Assembly: GCF_003576645.1 (NCBI RefSeq)
Contig: NC_044923.1
Coordinates: forward strand, 4,363,627-4,427,626
Source: Ipomoea triloba
Taxonomy: Eukaryota; Streptophyta; Magnoliopsida; Solanales; Convolvulaceae
Direction: 5' to 3'
DNA length: 64,000 nt
Both the position numbers and the translations under genes were made by a program. This document shows, one piece after another, positions 55,407-64,000 of the stretch; within the stretch, counting starts at the first letter, position 1; every line of letters starts with the position of its first letter. Below the pieces are notes generated by a model. The model worked only from the letters and a program-made list of their open reading frames with translations, was not told the origin of the DNA and searched no databases.

Positions 55407-58400
55407 TTACATTCAACATCCGATATCATTACTACTGGATTAATTTGAATTGGTCTGTATTATGCATGTAGACTTTGACCCTTACAGATCATTACCATTC
55501 TTTTCGTATAGTCACTGAGAAACATATGGCATAAGTATTATTATTTCTTATAAAGATAATTTCCATTTTCAATATCAATCGCAATAATAAATAACAAATA
55601 ATACTCCGTAATAACTCTTAAATAAATGAGAGAATAAATAGGTAAAAACCAATTTTTTTTCTTTCCAAATTTTAACCGATACGCATAATCACTCCCTCAA
55701 TCAAAGTCGTTGATAAGCAATAAAGTAGCAGTCAATTGTAAGTAATTAACAGATATGGAATTAATCTTAATTGGAAATAACAAATCACAAGAAATTCACA
55801 ATAAACAACAAAGTAGTGTTTTTCCGTTTTGAAAATGTTTCATCTCTAAAACTTGTTTAGAAACATTTCCGAAAATTTGAATCGTTTAAATTGTTTACTA
55901 ATTTATTAAAAATTTTGAAAACCCGTTTACGCCTATATACTATATATTAAAATTCTCATATTTCATTTTCCCGCCAAACTTTTGTAGTCAATTAATTAAA
56001 TATCTAATTGGTCAAATAATTAATGAAGCTTATTTGATAAGAAAATGTAAATTATAAATTAACTAATATCTATTAATTGGTAATATTGTTTCTATATTCA
56101 CGTATCAATACTATTAATAAAAGTAAAATCATTTCTTTCAACTTTAATTTCCTTCGCAAACTAATTTATTAATTAATTGGTAAAAAAAATTAATAAAGTT
56201 TAATTGGTAACAGAATTTTATTTACCAAATTCTGAGAATAATTAAACTATTATAATTGTGAGAATAATGAAAATAAATTTTGCATAATTTTATAAGAAAA
56301 AATAATTTATTAATTATTATTTACACCAATAATAATAATTCGAATACTTATCTATACTACTATTAATGAAAATAAGATTATCCTTCGTGAAACCGAGTGC
56401 CACTAGACAACAAGGTCTTTGGCAATATATAGACAACTCTAATAGGAAGTCAATTTGAAATATTGTGATTACTAAATTAACTTTTTGACATTTTGATTGA
56501 TGTCTACAAATTCTTAATTATAGAACCACCTCCTCAGAGTTGGTAAGCACTAAAGCTGCAGAAATAAATTGTTATAAACAGAAATGGAATTAATTTTATT
56601 AGTTAGAACTTAGAATGTTGAAAAATATAATCCGATTTTCCAAACCATAAATAGTATGATGACTACATTCATTTTCCAAACCCTATTTGTGAAGACCGCA
56701 TCAAGGGTAATTCATACTTTTCAATGTGTTAAATAAGAAATTTATGTAGTATGGCTAATCTATACACCTTATATAGACAAGTGCATTCATATCACCAAAA
56801 TTAAAGTCACCTTCTAGATTTAGCAAGATATCGACAAAATATTCTAACAGATCAGATTTAGAGCATGAGCAAATTGAGGGTATTAAAATATTCATAATTT
56901 AAGGTCAGTTTGAAAAATTAGAAAATATTTTTCAAAAATTATTTATACAAAAATGACTATTTTTTGTAAAATATTTTAATTTTCTGGTGTGTGGCTTAAT
57001 ATAATGCGACCAAATTATCTTTTGTTGTTTGGTTAAAAGTTAAGAAATTGTATTTTTTCTGTTGGGTTATTGATGTTGTCAATTTGTTTAAATGCATTAA
57101 TGTATCTATAATATAAAATAAAAACTAATAAGTGTGAATGAAAGTTATAACTTTTAAATTAAGTCAATGCTTAGATCTTGACCAGAGTATTAATTAACCA
57201 AGACAAATTGCTGAAGAAGAGTTTTATGAGAGGTCTTTTGCATTTGATTATCTTTGACCTTATACCATGCGCATTCTTTTTCATGTATTAAAAGAAAAAA
57301 AATGTTGATATTTAGCATTTTTTTTTTTTGAAGAAAGATATTTAGCAATTATTAACACAATCTTTGGGTAGTGGTCTCCTTGATTTGAAGCGATATTATT
57401 GCTCAAATTTATCAACGGACCTTGCTTAATATTGAGAGCTGAGTTTCTTATTGGGTGTCCCTCTTTTCTTTTTTTTTTTGGTAAATTCACCGGATCTTAT
57501 TAGGTGTCCCTCTGATCTTCTCCAATCCAAACACAATGTTTTCTACCTTTTTTACTGTAAATATCATCTAATTTATCATGTAGTGAGTTGGGTCGATGAG
57601 TCTAGCCCATTAAATGTTTTGTAGTGTTTGAACTGGGCCATTCATTTCCTCAACTAATATTGAATTACCAAACACTTCAAATGGCGAGTCAAAATATTAA
57701 ATAGTTGATCAATAATTTACCAAACACCCCCTTAAAGACTGGTAGATTTTTCAATACAATGTTATTTTCACCAAAGCTATATTATTTGGACCAAAATGAT
57801 ATTATTTTTCTACAATACTATCTTGTTTGTTCTTTGATGATGCAATAAAAGTTATATATATATGTACAAAAATAGCACCATACTTTCTTATCAAAGTATA
57901 AATCTCATTGATCTATTCTTTTAGGATAAACAAACCCAATTAATTCTCATCTTTCATCAAGAAACCTATTCTCACATTATCTCAATTCTATATATGTATA
58001 TATAAATTAAAATTAGAATATTATTAAAAATAGGGCAGGCCGATCGAGGACATGATGAAAGGCACTCACAACACTTGGATCTCATCATTGCTTTGGGACA
58101 TGCCTCACTGGCTTTCTCTATTTACTTCCCTTTCCTGTCTACATCCATTCCATTATTATTATTATTATTATTATTTTCTCTCCATTATTTTATATATGTT
58201 CTAAGAGTGAGAGTGTGTATAATAGTATATGTATAATATTATTAGGTGTCCGCCGATTGATTCCATGAACATCCACCACCAAAAAAGGATTTTTCAACAA
58301 TTTTTTTATTATTTTAATTTACAAAAATGTTTGCAGTCATTATAAGTTTGAAGGTACACTTTGCGTTGGGTCAAACCAATTAAAAAGACCAATAAACTGC

Positions 58401-59099
58401 TTTCACGGAAAGTCAAACTTAGAACTTTGTGATTACTAAGTCAATTGTCTATCCAACTTGGATAGGAATTGGTTTAATAATTTTTTATTGCAATATTTAT
58501 TAATTTGAGTTATATTGTTACTAGTTATTCAGTTACTTTATATTTATATCGGTTTTGCTAAAAGTTGTAAAATATAATACTACTTAAATGCAAGAAGTTG
58601 TCCCTAATATGTTACTTTTTTGGATTGAGTTTTCTTCTGCCTTTGTATGGTGCCTATCATCTCTATTTACTTACACATATTCTCCTAAAAGAAGTAGTTC
58701 CACTTTTGATTATATATGAATTTTAAGTGTTATTGTTGATTTTAAAATTGAATATGTTGGTATTGGTCAAACCATTGAGACTTTAGTTTAATTAATTTTT
58801 TTGGATGAAAGTTTGTCACATGGTGGAGAGGAATATTTTGACATAATGTAATATAAAATATAGATATGTTGTTAATAACTTAGATTTTTAGTTAAGATAA
58901 AACACATTCTTTAATTTAGTATCAGAGTTAAATAATCCAATCGAAAAGTTATGTCACTACCAAAAAAAAAAAAAAAACTTCAATTCTCATGCCTGCAGCC
59001 ATGGACCAATCGCATCCAAACCACTGCACCTGTGAGGATTCTCATGATAAACTCATTGACAAGAAAACACAACTTTGCACATAGTATTTTGTCCTTCAT
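55403..59099. other. Intergenic, no gene seen
   Basis: Very AT-rich. A minus-strand tRNA-like SINE head may be at about 58385-58470 (reverse-complemented CCAAGTTGGATAGACAATTG, then AGTTCTAAGTTTGACT), a (TTA)n tract at about 58152-58173, and short SINE-like text at about 56395-56480. The small open frames are not supported. Confidence 0.5.
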
Positions 59100-59340
59100 T
59101 AAGCATCCTTATCAATGGAGTTTTTTCACGGTATTTTAGGAGTTTTTGTAAGTGTGATTAGGAAAGAGAAAATGAGAAGAGATAAAAAATAAATAAATAA
59201 CAAATCTGAAATAACAAAAAAAATAAAAATAATAACTTATGTCAGGGCGTGCACTGCACGCGCCCGCTGGGCGCCATTATTGCGCCTGACGCGCAGTCAG
59301 GCGCAACTTTTCTCCTTTTTCCTCTGCAATTATACTGTAC
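59100..59340 (+). repeat. GC-hairpin repeat (family H), copy B
   Basis: Starts ATCCTTATCAATGGAG, has the arm TAGGAGTTTTTGTAAGTGTG and ATTAGGAAAGAGAAAATGAG, an A-rich tract, then a GC core: an inverted pair around GGGCGTGCACTGCACGCG (59245-59265) and a perfect 9-bp stem with 5-nt loop at 59282-59304 (GCGCCTGAC...GTCAGGCGC). Ends near CCTCTGCAAT. No coding sequence. Confidence 0.72.
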
Positions 59341-60777
59341 TAAGAACTCCAATTTGCAGGAGTAATTTTTTTTTTCTCTCTCTTGGGATTTCTCTCCTCC
59401 ATGTCACATGCTTTTGTACTATGATCCTCCCATTCACCATTGGTGTGGATGCGTAGTTTGTACTTTGCACCAACTTAATTTGATCATGTCTGCTAACTGC
59501 ACTAGAGGCTGGATATAGTATAGCAACAAGTGAAGCATTTGTACCTAACTCTTCTATGACCTCACTCTCAAGGCTGGATAGTAACAATGTAGATAAAGCC
59601 TTGTCAGTTGTCACATGTCTTAGTTATATTAGATGAAGAGAAAGGAAGGAATAAAAATAAAGTTAGGGTGGAGGTAAGAGAGCATTTGATAGTCAAGAAA
59701 ATTCAAACTTTTTAACAATTTAAAAGATGATTTTTTTTTTCCCGATTTCAGTAGTGTTTTGAGTTGGGAAAGTTTGGGTGAATGGAAAATATGATTCTTT
59801 GGATGATATGATGATAAAGTTATTACATAGTATGTAAGGGTGGTGTGAATTTTTGTTTCCACACAACTACTAAGAATGTGTAAAATTTATTCAATTACTT
59901 CTTTTTATTCTTAGATTTTTTTTTTGTTTGATCACATATTTCAACAAGTCAACTAGAACCACACCTTGAAACTAATAATGTTTGTGTCAGGTAAGATCTC
60001 AATGGTGGCAAAAGTGCAAAACACCATTTAGTTGAGCTAACATTAACTGCAAAATAAAAAATTAATATGATTTTCTACAAAATTAAAAATTTATAAGACT
60101 TTAATAACATTTGAACTTGTACTATTAAAACTTTTTATAAAATATTATTTGATAACTTATAAATATTATAAAGTATATGATAATTTATAAAGGTCATGTT
60201 AGATTTTACCCAGGCCTAAACCCGAGCTGGGCCAATTAGGGACCTGGGTCGGTTTCAAGCTGGGCTCCGGGCTATATTTTTATAGGACTTGAACCGACCA
60301 TCTATAAGCGAGTTGAAGTTTGAGTTAAACCCGGCTCAGACCCAGTGAAGCCTATACTTGCTTTATTTTTTCTTGAATTAATTCAGTGCTGGTTTGACCT
60401 TGAATCGGTCCATTGCCACCTCTTGCTAGTTTTTATGCATTATAAATAAAATGCTCTCTATGTATAATATTAAAGCCATGAGACCAAAAAGTAAGCACTT
60501 AGACTCATGATATACAACAAACATGTACAAATTGGTGATACAGATCAGATCCCAAAGGGCATGCATAAATATAAAATTCATATTTCATTATGATTGACAC
60601 AGCATATGTGGGGGAAAAGCATAAAAGAAAGCTTTACTAATTTATTAATTAATCAATTAACATCCTTAATTATATTGAAAGCAAGCGAAGGGGGAAACAA
60701 CACAGCTTATTAGCTTAAAGCTTTGTCACCCCCTCTTCAATTCTCCCCCTCAGATCCATTCTCTCTTCAATCTCTTC
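59341..60777. other. Intergenic, no supported gene; hAT-like remnant near 60200-60425
   Basis: A GC-richer block at about 60205-60425 (AACCCGAGCTGGGCC, GACCTGGGTCGG, TCGGTCCATTGCCACCTCT) resembles the ends of the hAT-type MITE at 25912-26412 but lacks a readable target duplication. A 94-codon minus-strand frame at 59330-59614 is intact but has no feature I recognise. Confidence 0.45.
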
Positions 60778-61107
60778 ATGGCGGCCACCACCACCAACTG
60801 CGCCTCCTTCTTCAACTTGCGAGACGACACCAGGGCCGCCGCCGCCGGCCGCCACTCCTCGTGCGGCAAGGTCGACGGCGGCGTGGCCATGTGGCTCCTC
60901 AACGGCGTCACCACCGCGTTCTTCGCGTCCCTAGAGCGGTGCTCCTGCATCCGCATCGCCACTCACGAGGACGACGCCGGCGACGACGCCAATGACCTGC
61001 CGCTCATCCAAAACGACGGCAATTTCCGGCGGCACGACGGCGGGAGGCGGCGGAGTGGGAAAGGGAAGAAAAATATGGAGGCGAATTCGCTGAGGACAGA
61101 ATGGTAA
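60778..61107 (+). CDS. Small plant protein of unknown function (109 aa)
   Basis: A single exon, [20 protein letters not shown]... ending in LRTEW before TAA. The start has a good context (TTCATGGCG) and third codon positions are strongly G/C, unlike the AT-rich flanks, which supports real coding. The middle, [20 protein letters not shown] followed by [11 protein letters not shown] and [10 protein letters not shown], looks conserved in type: a hydrophobic patch with two or three Cys, then an acidic stretch and a basic C-terminal part ([12 protein letters not shown]). The hydrophobic stretch (about 38-55) is short for a membrane helix. I do not recognise a named family and no function is offered. 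A longer frame on the same strand in another register is a shadow. Confidence 0.7.
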   Translation: MAATTTNCASFFNLRDDTRAAAAGRHSSCGKVDGGVAMWLLNGVTTAFFASLERCSCIRIATHEDDAGDDANDLPLIQNDGNFRRHDGGRRRSGKGKKNMEANSLRTEW

Positions 61108-62616
61108 AAATCCAAAGGGCTGTATTATTGGTAAGTTCATCTATATATATTATATTTATATATTCTCAAAAGTTCTATATATATATACTTATAAGAAAAA
61201 AAAAAAAAAAAAAAAAGAGGGAGAGAGAAGAAGGTTGTGTTGTTTTGTTGTGTCAATCGTTAAGCAACTGAGAAATAGATGTTGTGTTGCTGAATGGCTT
61301 TTGAATATATTAATGAATATGCAATTTCAATTCATCTCTTAGATATACATACATATATTTCATTTTACATTATATGATAGTTTTTTATGAATTTTTTCTG
61401 TTAGAACTAGTTTGCTATGGACAACATATATATGTTTGTTTACTTCTTTATAGTTATATGTTAGTTATGATCACAAGATAAAGATAAGTTTCACCTAGAG
61501 AGTATAGCACTTTCTGATAGTGGATTTCTCATAAACCAATGGAGATGAACGGAGAGAAATGGAAACTTTTGAGCAAAAATATTATAAACCACTCTGCTCT
61601 AGTTGGGTAGGTCCAAGATTTCGGATCATTTGATTCCTATATCCTAATTCACACTACTCCACCTACCTCACTAGCCTAATATATATAGTATTTGTATTGA
61701 GTTATGCACTTATGCTTGATTGTTAGATTGTTTTTTTATTTTTAATAATATTGAAAAACTAAAATACATCAAGTTTTAATTTGTTTGTTTTTTTTAGGGT
61801 AATTGTTTAAGATAAAAATGAAAGGTCTTTTAGTATTAAGAGACATTTACTCTCTTTAATTTTAAGTTATCCTTTTTAATAGAGCATCAATCTTTTTCTT
61901 AGGAAGCATGTTTTACTTCTACGGCTCGTCACTCTTTGAAGAGCCTCTTGTAATCTGATTATTATCTCCAAATCTATTTCGGTTGCGATGTGATATAAAT
62001 TTATTCGTACCCATCACACATCACATTTGAAGAGGAAAAAAAATTAAATTTTGATGAGATTTGCGTTTAAAATCACGATGAGGACAATGGAGTCTTGATT
62101 AAGAATGATTGCATGGTGGGAGTAATTATAACGCAGAAACACAGCAAGACAAAAATGGAGTGAATCTGATCTCTCACACACAAAAGGGGCAACAAATCAA
62201 CAGAGAAAAGTGGGTTCGTTCTTTGATATATTTTCCGATCTATCGACAAATTGGAACAAAAGTAAACGCCAAAGTGGCAAACTAAAGCTACTTCAACAAT
62301 ACGTAGAATGCTTTTCCTATGATGCTGTCGTCTCAGGTTATTATCACATCATCAACGGCTCCGATCAAATCACTCGCCTCTCCACCGCTTAATAAAGAAA
62401 TAAATTAAAGCAAAAATAAAAAAGTTATGTGAAATTATAACTCGAATCCTAAGTTAATGCATTATCCAATCAATCTCACGGTTTACCATGACCTTTGACA
62501 TGACTCTAATACCAAATTAAAACGTGTACTTCATCCAACTAAAAGTCTAAGCGGATAATTGGACTGCACATATTATATTTATGCTCACACCTTATGCCAC
62601 TGATTCATCTTATAAG
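61108..62616. other. Intergenic, no gene seen
   Basis: Contains an A run at about 61197-61216, a (GA)-rich tract after it and AT-rich text. The 60-codon frame at 62210 lacks a canonical ATG start and has no known motif. Confidence 0.5.
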
Positions 62617-62645
62617 GTGAACCATGGTCCATGAAATAATGATTG
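62617..62645. mobile_element. Family M terminal fragment (member 6)
   Basis: GGTGAACCATGGTCCATGAA then the right terminus ATAATGATTG. The internal array and left end are absent. Confidence 0.5.
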
Positions 62646-63309
62646 GCCTCTTCTAGTTTATATCATAGTATTAATATTTTATTAATTTAGACTTATAATG
62701 CAAAATAAATTATTTTAAATATCTTAATATAAATTCAAAAACAATTCTTTTGGTTTTTACAAAATGCAATCGTTATATCGTAGACAAGAGTGTCCAATCC
62801 AAAATGACATAATTTTGTAACTTACATAAACAATGTATGTAGTGGCGCTTATTTTTTTTCGTGCAACTAGAAACAACGTTGGTATTATATGTACATAATT
62901 TGTTAACTACATGTTTATAAAATCTATACCTTAAATCCATAATAAAAACTTGTTAATTTTCAACCAAATATCTCTTGAAGTTATACCATAGTGATGAATA
63001 CATGTCAAACACAAAATTTATAAACATTTAGCTTTAAGTTTACTTACCTATGATTGGCATTATATTTCAAGTGAGAATAAGCTCACAAACAAAAAGTGAA
63101 GACTAATATGATACATTAATTTGGGTAGATCAATGTTTGAGGATTGCTGAAAAATAATAAGAAAAGGAGCAAGGGTCAGTTTTATAAAATTATAAAATTG
63201 ACTTAATATTTTTTTACTAAAACCCTCAACCATTGATAGATGAATCTCGGTTAGTACGTGGTTATGACCTATCCTCAGTTTTTAGAGAAGGTGGATGTTC
63301 TTATTTGAT
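62646..63309. other. Intergenic, no gene seen
   Basis: AT-rich, with no reading frame or repeat boundary of note. Confidence 0.55.
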
Positions 63310-63478
63310 AGGGGTGAATTCATTTTTAATACATTGAATGCTCATTTCTTTGTATACTGAAAATTCATTATTTGATATATAACCAAAAAAAAAGAACTTT
63401 CAATACATTAAAATGAACCTCAATATACTAAAAATGAAGATTTATTTGTGATCCACATTGGTCCATAGTATAATTTGC
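63310..63478 (-). mobile_element. Family M element (member 7), inverted, one end readable
   Basis: On the minus strand the end is GCAAATTATACTATGGACCA, followed by repeats with TACATTGAATG, TATACTGAAAATTCATT and ACATTAAAATGAACCTCAAT words, related to but different from members 3-5. The other terminus was not found. Confidence 0.5.
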
Positions 63479-63587
63479 AGAAGAGTTCTTGTGGGCCTGC
63501 TCTGTGGCAGGTTGGAAATATCATGGGCCTTTGTGGGCTATCTCGTTGGTCAATTTTATTTGGGCCTAAGCTGTCTCATGCATTGAA

Positions 63588-64000
63588 GGCAAATTATGCT
63601 GTGGGCCCAGGTCCACCTTGCAAGGTGGACCTGGGTCCAAATTTTTATTTATTTATTTAAACATATTAGAGTTGTTCAAAAATGTGTGAATGTAGAGGTT
63701 TCAAAGTGTGAATGTAGAGTATAGAAATCGTGAATGTAGATTTATGATTGTGTGAATGTAGAATTGCCCAGAAATGTGTGACTGTGGAGGTTTCAAATTG
63801 TGAATATGGAGTATAGAAATCGTGAATGTAGAGTTATGCATGTGTGAATTTGTAATAGAGTTAAGAAGTTCTAACAACTTGTAGTCCTGTAATGTGTAAA
63901 TGTGGAATTCTCAAGTTGTGAATATGGAGTATAGGACCTGTGAATATAGAGTTTTGAATGTGTGAATTCATAACAGTGGTAATATAGTTATTAAACATAT
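63588..64000 (+). mobile_element. Family M element (member 8), extends past the window
   Basis: Starts GGCAAATTATGCTGTGGGCC and at once enters a perfect 30-bp palindrome (63606-63635; half-site CCCAGGTCCACCTTG). From about 63680 it is an array with GTGTGAATGTAGAG, TATAGAAATCGTGAATGTAG and related units. The right end and target duplication lie outside. Confidence 0.7.

Noticed and set aside
57990..58140. A microRNA precursor near 58.05 kb
   Set aside because: The GC-moderate segment caught attention, but it matches no mature miRNA sequence I know and no clear foldback was seen.
59330..59614. 94-codon minus-strand frame
   Set aside because: Intact but without recognisable motif, promoter or splice support; it overlaps the end of a family H repeat. 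Possible but unsupported.
62210..62392. 60-codon frame
   Set aside because: Non-ATG start and no known motif.

Overview
The window is nuclear DNA of a flowering plant, almost certainly a eudicot. It is AT-rich, the genes have GT-AG introns and plant-specific products (U-box E3 ligase, phytosulfokine precursor, ankyrin-PGG membrane protein, LCAT-like lipase, SCPL protein), and the spaces between genes are crowded with small transposons. The repeat flavour makes me think of Convolvulaceae (Ipomoea-like), but this is a weak guess and no marker here proves it.

Eight protein-coding loci are supported. Left to right they are: the first three exons of a serine carboxypeptidase-like (SCPL) gene (907-2421, minus; the rest lies beyond the left edge or is lost); a 160-aa plant protein of unknown function (7175-7657, minus); a five-coding-exon ankyrin-repeat/PGG membrane protein (14118-17812, minus, with a 5' non-coding exon and TATA box near 19 kb); an LCAT-like lipase of 434 aa in three exons (27367-29526, plus); a PUB30/31-type U-box protein (39520-40866, plus); a PHLOEM PROTEIN 2-LIKE A10-type membrane protein (48942-50219, plus); a 73-aa phytosulfokine precursor in two exons (54306-54669, minus); and a 109-aa protein of unknown function (60778-61107, plus). 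The genes do unrelated jobs; no cluster or pathway is evident.

The rest is mobile DNA. Elements with readable boundaries include a 512-bp solo LTR (11848-12359), two 5'-truncated LINE tails with 15-bp target duplications (36 kb and 55 kb), a hAT-type MITE beside the ankyrin gene (13574-14040), a hAT-type MITE nested in a Tourist-like MITE (25.9-26.7 kb), several tRNA-derived SINE families, and a 1.3-kb MULE-like element with ~155-bp terminal inverted repeats and a 9-bp target duplication (20627-21945). Most of that MULE-like element plus its right flank is repeated three times up to 25.55 kb, with near identity and a 25-N gap inside the second copy, so it may be a false duplication.

The most unusual signal is a family of small elements (about 8 in 64 kb). 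They share ends (GGCAAATTAT..TGGACC at one end, GGTCC..ATAAYGAYTG at the other) and three of them have perfect 9-bp target duplications, but several carry different internal minisatellites with ~20-25-bp units. Three assembly gaps are present: one N at 5711 between poly-A and poly-T, 25 N at 23361, and 283 N at 45171 after a poly-C run. All boundaries were read by eye; no alignment or database search was run.
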